The notes under the pieces were generated by a model. That model was not told the DNA's origin. It made no database searches and saw nothing but the letters and a program-made list of their open reading frames with translations. DNA of 64,000 nt from Bacteroides faecalis (GTDB lineage: Bacteria > Bacteroidota > Bacteroidia > Bacteroidales > Bacteroidaceae), in assembly GCF_003865075.1 (NCBI RefSeq), contig NZ_BHWB01000004.1, forward strand, positions 356,950 to 420,949, read 5' to 3'. This document shows, piece by piece, positions 25,964-33,670 of the stretch. The stretch's first letter is position 1, and the number at the start of each line of letters is the position of its first letter. A program made the translations under genes and the position numbers.

Positions 25964-28075
25964 TTATTTTCTTCTTTTCGCAGAGGTCGCTTTACTTTTC
26001 CTTTCTGGGAACACGAAAACCGTGTTATAGTCCCCGTCAAAGGCGACTACGGCATCAAAACTCTTGCCCTGCTTGCTCTTGAATCCTTTGAGCAGTTTCG
26101 TGTGTCCGTCGGTGAGCAGGTTTTTGATTTCATCATCAGAGAGGGTGCGGTTTGCTTTCAGGCGGAACACGGGCAGACCGCACTCCGCGTTGTCGCAGCG
26201 GACGACCTTGCCGTAAAACTGCATCGTCCCCGCTCCGCACTTGGGACACTTGCAGCCGGAATCCCTGCGGGCGAACAGCTTGTCGCACGACAGCAGTTCG
26301 GAGGTAATTTCCCGTGTATATGCCTCAATCTTCCTGCGGAAGTCATCGGCGGGCAGTTCCCCACGCTCGATGCGTGCCAATTCCTTTTCCCATTCGCCCG
26401 TCATGGCGACATCGGCAATACGCATCGCCTTCACGACCGAGTAGAGGGCAAGCCCTTTTTCGGTGGGGACAAGCGACTTCTTGCAGCGTTCCATATAGCC
26501 GCGCTTGAAAAGCGTTTCGATGATGGACGCACGGGTGGCGGGCGTGCCGATGCCGCAATCCTTCATAGCCTGCCGCAATGCGTCGTCCTCTATCTCCTTG
26601 CCAGCCGTTTCCATCGCGGACAGCAGGGTGGCTTCGGTATGCAGCGGCTTGGGTTTGGTCTTTCCCTCCGTGATGGAGGCGGCTTTCAGTGCCAGCGTGT
26701 CGCCTTCCTGCCAACAGGGAATGGCGGCGGTTTCCTCTTGGCTGTTGTTCTCTTCTCCATTCTCCTTGCCATAGACGGCACGCCATCCGGCTTGCCTGAT
26801 GATGCTGCCTTTTGCCACGAACTCCACTCCGGCACACTCTGCCGTGACGGTGGCAGTGTCCTTGACGCATTTTTCGGAGAAAGCCTCAAGCATGCGCCCG
26901 GCTATCATGTGATAGACGGTGCTGTCCTCTTTGGAGAGGAACAGCGGCTTCTCGCCCGTGACGAGCAGGGCATGGTGGTCTGTCACCTTGCCGCCGTCCA
27001 GGCTGCGGCGTGTCGGCACGGCTTTCGGCTGCAACTTGCCATTCCATTCGGGCAGGCTGCCGATGAAGGCAAGCAGCTTGGGGATTTCCGCGAACACGTC
27101 TTCGGGAATGTAGCGGCTTCCGGTTCGCGGATAGGTGATGAGCTTCTTCTCGTAGAGCTTCTGCGCGATTTCAAGCGTCTGTTCCGCCGTGAAGCCATGC
27201 TTGGCGTTGGCTTCCTTCTGGAGCGTGGTCAGGTCGTACAGGAGCGGTGTTTCCTCCGTCTTCTCCTTGCGTTCGGCTTTCGTGACGGTGGCTGTGCCTG
27301 TTTCCTTTACCTTATTATATAAGACTGTGGCAGGCTCCATCTCCTTCCATTTCCCGGTGGAAGAGAATTTCACGGTATCACCATCGCCTCCGTCAGCGGC
27401 AATATGGAGTTGCCAGAAAGGTTCCACCGTGAAGCGGCGGTTTTCCCAGTAGCGTGCGCACACCATCGCCAGCGTGGGTGTCTGTACCCGTCCGACGGAA
27501 TACGTGCCGTGTCCGGCGGCGATGGAGAGAGCCTGCGTGCCGTTGATGCCCACGAGCCAGTCGGATTCGCTCCGCGCTTTGGCGGCGAGGTAGAGGTTGT
27601 CATACTTGCTCCCCGCTTCGAGGTTGCGCAGTCCATCGCGGATGGCCTTGTCGGTAAGCGAGCTTATCCAGAGGCGCACGAAAGGGGTGGCGCATCCTAT
27701 GTAATGGTAGAGGTATCGGAAGATAAGTTCGCCCTCGCGACCGGCATCGGTCGCCACGATGATCTGTTCGCTGCCGTTGAACAGGCGGCTGATGATTTTT
27801 ATCTGCAACACCACGCCGCTGTCGGGTTTGTAACTCTTCTCTGTCTTTTCCTGACGGGGAATGAGCGTGAAGGTTTCGGGAATGACGGGCAGGTTGTCAC
27901 GGACGAAGCCGCGTATGCCGTAACCGTCGGGCATGGCAAGCTGGACAAGGTGTCCGAATGCCCATGTCACGGCATAGCCGCCTCCCTCGAAATACCCTTC
28001 CTCTCTTTTTGTCGCGCCCACGATGCGGGCAATTTCACGTGCCACGGATGGCTTTTCTGCAATGATTGTCTTCAT
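25964..28075 (-). CDS. topB: DNA topoisomerase III (CTnDOT Exc homologue)
   Basis: A 703-aa type IA topoisomerase. MKTIIAEKPSVAREIA opens the TOPRIM domain, with ATDAGREGELIFRY (about 105-118) carrying the DxD-type acidic residues. The active-site tyrosine is in LITYPRTGSRYIPED (about 305-319). A C-terminal Cys4 zinc finger CPKCGAGTMQF precedes a basic tail. The start is set at MKTII rather than the GTG 16 codons earlier. In CTnDOT the corresponding gene is exc, which aids excision and mob expression. Confidence 0.93.
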   Translation of the reverse strand: MKTIIAEKPSVAREIARIVGATKREEGYFEGGGYAVTWAFGHLVQLAMPDGYGIRGFVRDNLPVIPETFTLIPRQEKTEKSYKPDSGVVLQIKIISRLFNGSEQIIVATDAGREGELIFRYLYHYIGCATPFVRLWISSLTDKAIRDGLRNLEAGSKYDNLYLAAKARSESDWLVGINGTQALSIAAGHGTYSVGRVQTPTLAMVCARYWENRRFTVEPFWQLHIAADGGDGDTVKFSSTGKWKEMEPATVLYNKVKETGTATVTKAERKEKTEETPLLYDLTTLQKEANAKHGFTAEQTLEIAQKLYEKKLITYPRTGSRYIPEDVFAEIPKLLAFIGSLPEWNGKLQPKAVPTRRSLDGGKVTDHHALLVTGEKPLFLSKEDSTVYHMIAGRMLEAFSEKCVKDTATVTAECAGVEFVAKGSIIRQAGWRAVYGKENGEENNSQEETAAIPCWQEGDTLALKAASITEGKTKPKPLHTEATLLSAMETAGKEIEDDALRQAMKDCGIGTPATRASIIETLFKRGYMERCKKSLVPTEKGLALYSVVKAMRIADVAMTGEWEKELARIERGELPADDFRRKIEAYTREITSELLSCDKLFARRDSGCKCPKCGAGTMQFYGKVVRCDNAECGLPVFRLKANRTLSDDEIKNLLTDGHTKLLKGFKSKQGKSFDAVVAFDGDYNTVFVFPERKSKATSAKRRK

Positions 28076-28129
28076 GCTAATTACTTTTTTATGAATTATT
28101 ACTTTGGATTTAGTGGCGGACACGGGATG

Positions 28130-29722
28130 TTACATCTTCATGCCCTTATTGTTTCTCTTCTGAGGCTTCTCCTGCTGCTTTTGCTGTTTGTCGTCTTTCG
28201 GAGCGGTCTGTCCCTTCTGCAACGGCTCTTTCAGGTTCTTGGTCGCCTCGTTGGTCTTGCCCTCGCTGTTCACCGCCACCTGTGTGCGGCTTTCGTTGGA
28301 GGGGGCTACCTTCTGTGCGTTGTCAGGATTGGTGTCGTAGCGATAAGGACGACCCTTCTCCGGGTTGAACTTGATATACATCGTGGCATGGAAACCCTGT
28401 TTGTCTGTCACGTTCTCCAGCTTTATCGCCTTACCCGCTGCGTAATCGGCTTTCTGCTGGTCGGTGAAGTTCACGCCGTTCCATTTGCTGATGGGGCGGA
28501 TGCTGCCGTCTGCGTTCGTCCACGTGTTGCGGCGTTGCTCTTTCTGTGGAGCTGCGGAATTTTCCATGCTCTGAGCCTGTCCTTGTGTGGGATTGTTCTT
28601 GGCTTCCTGCGTCTGGGCAGTACGGGGCGACCTGCCGGTTCCCGGTACGAACTCCACGCCTCGCTGCTCTACATTCACTTGAAGAGTGGTGACGAATTTC
28701 CTGCCGTCGTTGCGCTCAATAAGTTTGTCGCGCACGGGCAGCCCGGCACGCAGCATATCCTGTTCCTGCTTGGTGATTTCCGTCTTGCCGATGCGCTCCG
28801 GTATGCGCACCTTGTTTGCAGGAATGTCCGTGATTTCATTCGTCTTGCGGTCTATGCTGATGAACGAGGGGATGATTTCACCCGTTTCCTTGTCCACGAT
28901 GTCCACGACCCTGCCGAGATTGCCCGTTTCACGCAGGTTCTTACGGTCTTCGTCGGAGAACTTGTGTTCCTTGTACTCGTCGAGTTTCTGCTCCTTGCGG
29001 ATGAAGTGCGGCACGAGGCTGACATTGCCTTCACCGTCCTTCTTGAAGGAAAGGCGGGCATCCAGTTCAAAAGCCTCGCCGCCGAACTTGGGCGACACTT
29101 TCACCAAATCGGACTTGCCGTAGTTGAGCATCTTGTTCAGATCACCGGACTTTTCAAGGTCGTCACGTTTCACGCCCCATTTCTCTTCCAGCTCCTGCCA
29201 GTTGATTTTGCTCTCGTCAATGGGTTGGTAGCCACGTCTTCCCTGCGCCTGTTGTTGCGGGCTTTCCTGATTCTGTTCCTGCTTCTTTTCCATTTCTTCC
29301 TGTTTTTGGGTTTCTTTGGGTTGTCCTTCCTGTTTTTGTTCCGGCATCCCGGCGGTCTGTTCTTCCTTTACCTGCTTTTCGTAGCCGGAAGTGTCCACCT
29401 TGTGGGGCGCAAGCAGTTCTTTGTTGGCTTCGGGGTCTTTCAGCAGATCTTTCATCACCTCCATCAGTTTGTCGGCTTGGTCTGCCGCGAAACGGTAGAA
29501 ACCGAAGCGGCTGGGTTCCTTGCACTGCCGGAAGAAGTTTTTGAAGAAGTTGTCCAGCACGTCGCCGTGGCGGTCGAATTGCAGGAAACTCTGTGCGTTC
29601 TCCGCCTTTGCGGGGGTACGCTTGGGTGAGCCGTCGGCATTAAGCCCGGCTACCACACTGATCTCGCCCGTCTTCTCGTCGCGGACTATCAGCACGTCTT
29701 TTTCTGTTGTTTTCTTTGCCAT
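28130..29722 (-). CDS. DUF4099/DUF3945 conjugative-transposon protein (Orf3-like)
   Basis: A 530-aa soluble protein. The N-terminal 150 residues include NAQSFLQFDRHGDVLDNFFKNF; a Q/E/K-rich low-complexity linker (about 110-165) follows. DUF4099-like (INWQELEEKWGVKRDDLEKSG, about 178) and DUF3945-like segments (about 290-360 and 400-450) come next, then a Q/K-rich tail. It lies in the excision operon 54 bp upstream of the topoisomerase, at the place of orf3 in CTnDOT. Biochemical function is unknown. Confidence 0.75.
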   Translation of the reverse strand: MAKKTTEKDVLIVRDEKTGEISVVAGLNADGSPKRTPAKAENAQSFLQFDRHGDVLDNFFKNFFRQCKEPSRFGFYRFAADQADKLMEVMKDLLKDPEANKELLAPHKVDTSGYEKQVKEEQTAGMPEQKQEGQPKETQKQEEMEKKQEQNQESPQQQAQGRRGYQPIDESKINWQELEEKWGVKRDDLEKSGDLNKMLNYGKSDLVKVSPKFGGEAFELDARLSFKKDGEGNVSLVPHFIRKEQKLDEYKEHKFSDEDRKNLRETGNLGRVVDIVDKETGEIIPSFISIDRKTNEITDIPANKVRIPERIGKTEITKQEQDMLRAGLPVRDKLIERNDGRKFVTTLQVNVEQRGVEFVPGTGRSPRTAQTQEAKNNPTQGQAQSMENSAAPQKEQRRNTWTNADGSIRPISKWNGVNFTDQQKADYAAGKAIKLENVTDKQGFHATMYIKFNPEKGRPYRYDTNPDNAQKVAPSNESRTQVAVNSEGKTNEATKNLKEPLQKGQTAPKDDKQQKQQEKPQKRNNKGMKM

Positions 29723-29742
29723 TTGAAAAATGTTTTAATGGG

Positions 29743-30093
29743 TTATTTATTAAAGAAATTATGGATACGCGCCTTGTAGAAGGCTATATCTTCCTTGCGG
29801 AAATCCTTTACGTGTTCGGAGAGGAATGTCAGTACGTCCTCCTCGCTGTAATAGGTCTTTTTGCCGAGCGTCTTGTAGGGCAATGCACCGATGCTGCGGT
29901 AGCGCTGCAGGGTACGCTTGCTTATCTGGAGCAGCATGCAGAGGTCTTGGTTGTCGAACATCCTGATACTTTCCATCGGGTTCGGGGCTTTGCCGGACGG
30001 TCGCAGGGAGAGCAGCAGCTCGTCCTGACGGTCGAGCCGTTCCATCAGCTTCTGCATCCAGTCCTCAAAATTGTTTCGTGTAAGCAGTTCCAT
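29743..30093 (-). CDS. Excisionase-like helix-turn-helix protein (Xis2d position)
   Basis: A 116-aa protein with a MerR/excisionase-type HTH: MFDNQDLCMLLQISKRTLQR (about 45-64), then a wing YKTLGKKTYYSEEDV. In the order xis2c-xis2d-orf3-exc of CTnDOT it takes the second place. Xis2d is required for excision and activates the tra and mob operons. It starts 3 bp after the stop of the upstream HTH gene, so the pair is translated together. Confidence 0.75.
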   Translation of the reverse strand: MELLTRNNFEDWMQKLMERLDRQDELLLSLRPSGKAPNPMESIRMFDNQDLCMLLQISKRTLQRYRSIGALPYKTLGKKTYYSEEDVLTFLSEHVKDFRKEDIAFYKARIHNFFNK

Positions 30094-30096
30094 ATC

Positions 30097-30456
30097 TTAT
30101 GTCCTCCTTCCTTTGGGTTTGCCGCCGCCCGTGCGCAGCGTGTGGTTGCGTTTCAGTTCCGTCAGTGTCGCTGCATCTTCTGCCACGGTGCAGTCTGCGA
30201 GCAGGCGGTCTATTTCCGACCGGCGGTAGCGGCATTTGCCGCGCAGCACGATATAGCCGATGCGCTGTTCGCTGCGCATACGTTGGAGGGTACGGGTACT
30301 CACGTTCAGCAGGTGCGCCGCCTCGCGGGTGGTGAGCAGCATGTCGGAAGACTCTCCCTTCCTTTCACCGGAAACGGCACGCACATAGACCGCTATCTCG
30401 GCTATCTGTTCCGTCAGGGCGGTGAAGGCGGAACTTTCAATCGTTATCACTTTCAT
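30097..30456 (-). CDS. Excisionase-like helix-turn-helix protein (Xis2c position)
   Basis: A 119-aa protein from MKVITIESSAFTALTEQ; the frame is open 14 codons upstream, but this methionine matches the MEIVSIEKKTF and similar starts of its paralogues. The HTH is LLTTREAAHLLNVSTRTLQR (about 40-59) with wing YIVLRGKCRYRRSEI. First gene of the predicted excision operon, hence the Xis2c position. A 17-bp palindrome lies 69 bp upstream. Confidence 0.75.
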   Translation of the reverse strand: MKVITIESSAFTALTEQIAEIAVYVRAVSGERKGESSDMLLTTREAAHLLNVSTRTLQRMRSEQRIGYIVLRGKCRYRRSEIDRLLADCTVAEDAATLTELKRNHTLRTGGGKPKGRRT

Positions 30457-30524
30457 ATTTTGTCCTTTCTTTTGTTTCTCTGCGGCAAAATTCGGCAATA
30501 AACAAAAGGGGCTTTAACAACTCA

Positions 30525-30541
30525 TTACGTGACTCACGTAA
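30525..30541. promoter_or_regulatory. Perfect 17-bp palindrome, candidate operator
   Basis: TTACGTGA, C, TCACGTAA: perfect 8-bp arms around one base, centred between the divergent HTH genes starting at 30456 (minus) and 30667 (plus). This is the typical form of a dimeric regulator site, and RteC or one of the adjacent HTH proteins is a natural candidate ligand. Confidence 0.6.
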
Positions 30542-30632
30542 GATTTTCTTTGAAAGTGACTCCGTAACCCGGACAACCGGCGCAACAAGCTGCCGTATAG
30601 CGGAAAACGGCACGCATTCAAGGCGACTGCGT

Positions 30633-30640
30633 TACCTTTG
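30633..30640 (+). promoter_or_regulatory. -7 box of the plus-strand HTH pair
   Basis: TACCTTTG matches TAnnTTTG; the transcription start would be near 30647. That makes the ATG at 30667 more likely than the one at 30655. No clear -33 TTTG. Confidence 0.4.
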
Positions 30641-30666
30641 CGGTAAATCATTAAATGTTTTGGTAT

Positions 30667-30960
30667 ATGGAAATCGTATCTATCGAGAAAAAGACCTTCG
30701 AGATGATGCTGGCGTCATTCAACGCCCTCTCGGAGAAAGTCGCCGCCCTCAGGCGCAAAAGCGACGGCGGGCGGCTGGAAAGGTGGCTCACGGGCGAGGA
30801 GGTCTGCGGGCAGTTGAGAATCAGCCCGCGCACGTTGCAGTCATTGCGTGACAGGCGGCTTATCGGCTACTCGCAGATAAACCGCAGGTTCTATTACAGG
30901 CCGGAGGAGGTCAGGCGGCTGATTCCGCTTATCGGCACGATCTATCCCGATGGAAAATGA
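30667..30960 (+). CDS. Excisionase-like helix-turn-helix protein
   Basis: 97 residues from MEIVSIEKKTFEMML; an ATG four codons earlier is possible but too near the predicted transcription start. The HTH is LTGEEVCGQLRISPRTLQSL (about 41-60), followed by wing IGYSQINRRFYYRPEEV. It is divergent from the xis2c-like gene and followed 32 bp later by another paralogue. It is related to the same MerR/Xis family as its neighbours; a role in regulating excision or integration is inferred. Confidence 0.75.
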   Translation: MEIVSIEKKTFEMMLASFNALSEKVAALRRKSDGGRLERWLTGEEVCGQLRISPRTLQSLRDRRLIGYSQINRRFYYRPEEVRRLIPLIGTIYPDGK

Positions 30961-30992
30961 CTCTGTTTTTATTAACCACTTAATCCGATGTT

Positions 30993-31298
30993 ATGATGAA
31001 CGAGAACAACGAGGTTTTCACAATGGAGGACGAGCCGGTTGCCACCGCGATACAGAATATGCTCAAAGGCTCCAAATGGCTCTCCGCATTTTTGGAAAGT
31101 TACCGTCCGCCACTGGACGGGGAACATTACCTGACGGACAAGGAGGTGGCGGAAATGCTCCGGGTAAGCCGCCGCACCTTGCAGGAGTATCGCAACAACA
31201 GGATGCTGCCCTTTATCCTTCTGGCAGGTAAGGTGCTTTATCCCGAATCGGGACTGCGTGAACTGTTGGAGGCGAATTACCTCAAGCCGCAGGAATAA
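30993..31298 (+). CDS. Excisionase-like helix-turn-helix protein
   Basis: 101 residues, start MMNENNEVFTMEDEPVATA. The HTH is LTDKEVAEMLRVSRRTLQEY (about 50-69) with wing MLPFILLAGKVLYPESGL. Fourth HTH paralogue in 1.5 kb, in tandem with the preceding plus-strand gene and ended by the terminator at 31311-31358. Probably a DNA-bending accessory factor or regulator for the nearby attachment site. Confidence 0.75.
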   Translation: MMNENNEVFTMEDEPVATAIQNMLKGSKWLSAFLESYRPPLDGEHYLTDKEVAEMLRVSRRTLQEYRNNRMLPFILLAGKVLYPESGLRELLEANYLKPQE

Positions 31299-31310
31299 GG
31301 CGGTTGCATG

Positions 31311-31358
31311 AAAAAAAGGAAACGGACGGCACCCGATGGCGTTGTCCGTTTCCTTTTT
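31311..31358. terminator. Bidirectional terminator
   Basis: Arms GGAAACGGAC (31318-31327) and GTCCGTTTCC (31344-31353), with an A7 run before and a T5 run after, fit termination on both strands. It lies between the converging HTH gene and the minus-strand gene at 31377. Confidence 0.8.
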
Positions 31359-31376
31359 CGTTATCTGTATGCGTGT

Positions 31377-31739
31377 TCAGCAATATCCGGTTTTCCCGTT
31401 CTGTATGAACATCACGTATGCCTGCCTCTTTTCCTTTGAGAGTGCCTTTTCCACCAGCCACATGCGGAACACGTGTGTATAGTAGGTATTCAGCCGGAAG
31501 GCTACTGGAATGATGATTTCAAGCGAGTAAACATCCGCGTACAGGCCGTTTTCAAGCTGTATGTAGCGGCATACCTCGTAGTCGTTCAGCACGTCCGACT
31601 TGCGGACGGCTTTGATGGCGGCGTTCACTGCCGGGACGGTGGCATGGAACTCTTCGGCGATTTCCCCGGCGGTCATCCATACCTCGTTACCGGTTACGCT
31701 GACCGTCTTGTCCTCTATAATGATTATGTCACGTTTCAT
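31377..31739 (-). CDS. Conserved hypothetical protein, RhuM-like N-terminus
   Basis: A 120-aa protein. VWMTAGEIAEEFHATVPAVNAAIKAV (about 20-45, given here only as position) reads as a helix-turn-helix, followed by YIQLENGLYADVYSLEIIIP, similar in layout to the N-terminus of RhuM-type and related phage-regulator proteins. It is 12 bp downstream of the integrase stop and so likely co-transcribed with it. I do not recognise a specific function. Confidence 0.55.
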   Translation of the reverse strand: MKRDIIIIEDKTVSVTGNEVWMTAGEIAEEFHATVPAVNAAIKAVRKSDVLNDYEVCRYIQLENGLYADVYSLEIIIPVAFRLNTYYTHVFRMWLVEKALSKEKRQAYVMFIQNGKTGYC

Positions 31740-31751
31740 GGCGTCTCTGTT

Positions 31752-32987
31752 TTAGATGGTACATCCTGCAAATTCCTCTATTTGGTTCAATCTTGCGGCA
31801 AGGTTCTCCATGTCTTGGTTGAGCTTCTCTTTGGTTATCTTCGCGTATATCTGCGTTGTCTTTATACTCTTGTGTCCCAGCATGGAACTGACTGTTTCGA
31901 TGGGTACACCGTTGGAGAGGAACACCGTCGTGGCTGCCGTATGGCGGCTCTGATGCCACGTGATATGCTTGGTGATGCCGCAACGCTTGGCGACGGCACG
32001 GATTCCGGCAAGGCACGTGTTGTAGTGGGGAACAGGGAAAATCCTGCCGTTTTCGCACAGCCCGCGGTATTTGTCGATGATTTGTTTCGCAATGTCAAGC
32101 AGGCGGATGTTAGACACCACGCCCGTCTTCTGGCGGTTGATGTTTATCCACTCGTGTTCATCGAAGTAGGTGCGGATGTTCTCTTCCGTCAAATTGCGCA
32201 TATCGGCGAATGACAAGCCCGTGAAGGCGCAGAACAGGTAGAGGTCGCGGTATAGTTCCTGTTTGGCGTTCTTCAGTTTACCTTCCATCAGCAGGCGGAT
32301 TTCGTCTTTGGTCAGGAAACTGCGTGTCGTTTCCTCCTTCTTGATTTCATACTCCCTGAACGGGTCGCGTGTGAGCCATTCGTTGTTGATGGCGATAAAC
32401 ACCATCGTCCGAAGTGGGCATACATACAGCCACACGGTATTGGTGCAGCAGTGTTTGTCCGTGCGCAGAAACATCTCGAAGTCGGAAATGAAAGCGGGGG
32501 TAAGCTCTTTCAACGCGATGTCCTTCACGTGGTAACGGATGTTGAGAAACTCTTGCAGGTGCTTGTAAACGGTCTTGTACTTCAAAAGCGTGCCTTTGGC
32601 TTTCATGCCTGCTTCCACCTGCTTGGCATAGTCCTCGTTGTGTTGCTGGAACACCTGCATCAGCGTGTGATAGCGGTGTTCCAGTCCGAGAAAGGCGTTC
32701 TTCACCTTCTCTGCCGTGACGAAATTGTCACGCTCCATGATTTCCTGATAGTGCTTGTTGATGCGCACCCGCATCTTGTCAAGCATGCGGTTCGTTTCGA
32801 GTGCCGCCGTGCTTCTGCCCGTGACACGTCCCCCTTTGGTGTCCCACAACTTGGGATCGATGGTCAGTTTGCAACTGAATTGCGTCTGGCTGCCGTCCAC
32901 CGTGATGCGTCCCATGACGGGAACCGTCCCGTCTTTTTTCACTACCTGACGTTTGAGGTAGTAAATAACTGAAAATGTACTCTTCAT
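31752..32987 (-). CDS. int: IntDOT-type tyrosine recombinase (integrase)
   Basis: 411 residues from MKSTFSVIYYLKRQ, the length of IntDOT; the frame opens 26 codons upstream, but that methionine is not family-like. The arm-binding domain is followed by a core-binding SAM-like domain (about 115-205) and a catalytic domain. The usual TGLR is TGLS here, the R-to-S change characteristic of IntDOT (S259). The rest of the box is present: HQSRH (H345, R348), GHKS (H371) and the nucleophile Y381, 30 residues from the C-terminus. It catalyses integration and excision of the element. Confidence 0.96.
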   Translation of the reverse strand: MKSTFSVIYYLKRQVVKKDGTVPVMGRITVDGSQTQFSCKLTIDPKLWDTKGGRVTGRSTAALETNRMLDKMRVRINKHYQEIMERDNFVTAEKVKNAFLGLEHRYHTLMQVFQQHNEDYAKQVEAGMKAKGTLLKYKTVYKHLQEFLNIRYHVKDIALKELTPAFISDFEMFLRTDKHCCTNTVWLYVCPLRTMVFIAINNEWLTRDPFREYEIKKEETTRSFLTKDEIRLLMEGKLKNAKQELYRDLYLFCAFTGLSFADMRNLTEENIRTYFDEHEWININRQKTGVVSNIRLLDIAKQIIDKYRGLCENGRIFPVPHYNTCLAGIRAVAKRCGITKHITWHQSRHTAATTVFLSNGVPIETVSSMLGHKSIKTTQIYAKITKEKLNQDMENLAARLNQIEEFAGCTI

Positions 32988-33007
32988 CGTCCTTAATTTT
33001 TTTTGTT

Positions 33008-33015
33008 CAAAATTA
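33008..33015 (-). promoter_or_regulatory. -7 box of the integrase gene
   Basis: TAATTTTG on the minus strand, about 20 bp before the integrase ATG; the nearest upstream TTTG is 27 bp away, longer than ideal. Confidence 0.4.
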
Positions 33016-33306
33016 GTTGGTGAAGAGCCCTCCTCTGATACGCAAATTGCGGAAGAACGGCGCAATCTTTTTTCGTTACCGGATTTTTTGCGTGAGTTGT
33101 CAGTAACTCACTAATCCTTAAAGCCTTGTTTCGTTATTCGTGTCCATTTCGTCACCTATTGGGCGTGGTTACGAACAAGTAACGTAGCTCCGTCTTGATT
33201 TGGCTTCGGCGTGGATTGTAATGGCTCTCGGAATAATTGGCAGCGTAAATGAAACCCCTGTAAATCAAATCCATTACCATATTCTTCCGCATTTCACTTT
33301 TTTGTA
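33016..33306. other. attDOT-like arm region at the right end of the element
   Basis: No gene. Between the integrase promoter and the core at 33307 lies the DNA that should hold arm-type sites for Int and Xis. Visible structure: an inverted repeat with arms GTGAGTT and AACTCAC (33092-33111), and GTTAC/GTAAC arms near 33168-33183. Assignment to Int, Xis or host factor is not possible by eye. Confidence 0.5.
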
Positions 33307-33316
33307 GTAACTTTGT
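33307..33316 (+). other. Core attachment site, element/chromosome junction
   Basis: GTAACTTTGT matches nine of ten positions of the CTnDOT-type core GTAnnTTTGC, next to the integrase and followed by purely chromosomal genes. It also forms TAACTTTG, a -7 box 32 bp before the ATG of the next gene, so the element has integrated into that gene's promoter. Confidence 0.6.
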
Positions 33317-33346
33317 GATGCAATTTTTATCTTAAAATTTAAGATT

Positions 33347-33658
33347 ATGAAAACAATTAATGTATTATTGGCTATTTGTGTTGTTAGTGTATATTCATGG
33401 GCTTATTATAACACAAATTCAACTAATTCTCATTTTAGTTTAATGGATTTAGTAAATATTGAGGCTTTAGGAAACCCTGAAACTGAAACTCGGTCGTGTT
33501 CTATTAGTTATGATTGTATAAATTCAGCAGGTCAGAGAGATGGGGATATTAGTTGTACTGGAACTGTAAAATGTCACCGAGGAATTGATAAGAGTGGTAC
33601 TATTATAATTAAAGAAAAACGGTGGGTTGAATGTGACGGCTTAAAAACGTATTGCTAA
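33347..33658 (+). CDS. NVEALA-family exported peptide
   Basis: A 103-aa protein with an N-terminal hydrophobic segment (MKTINVLLAICVVSVYSWAY) and the motif VNIEALGNPE, a variant of the NVEALA motif of small exported Bacteroidales proteins. Six cysteines follow in CSISYDC, CTGTVKC and CDGLKTYC, as usual in the mature part. Such genes occur beside 6-bladed beta-propeller lipoproteins, as here 12 bp downstream. Function is unknown; a peptide signal or toxin has been suggested for the type. Confidence 0.8.
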   Translation: MKTINVLLAICVVSVYSWAYYNTNSTNSHFSLMDLVNIEALGNPETETRSCSISYDCINSAGQRDGDISCTGTVKCHRGIDKSGTIIIKEKRWVECDGLKTYC

Positions 33659-33670
33659 ATAAAATAAGGA

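Larger units (their letters stand above)
1..33316. mobile_element. CTnDOT/CTn341-family conjugative transposon, right part
   Basis: The content and order match the CTnDOT family: divergent traA and mobABC, rteC, rteB-rteA-tetQ, exc-type topoisomerase, xis-like HTH genes, and a 411-aa integrase with tyrosine at 381 and the diagnostic serine in place of the first catalytic arginine. The right end is placed at the GTAACTTTGT core just beyond the integrase gene, after which gene content becomes chromosomal. The left end and most of the tra operon are outside the window. Cargo unlike the classical backbone is the KAP/DUF4143 island (4.5-9.0 kb) and the group II intron. Confidence 0.9.

Noticed and set aside
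27404..29629. 741-codon plus-strand open frame
   Set aside because: It lies opposite topB and the DUF3945 gene, which have clear domains. The frame is low in charged helices and rich in F/L/H/R, as expected for an antisense shadow in GC-rich coding DNA.
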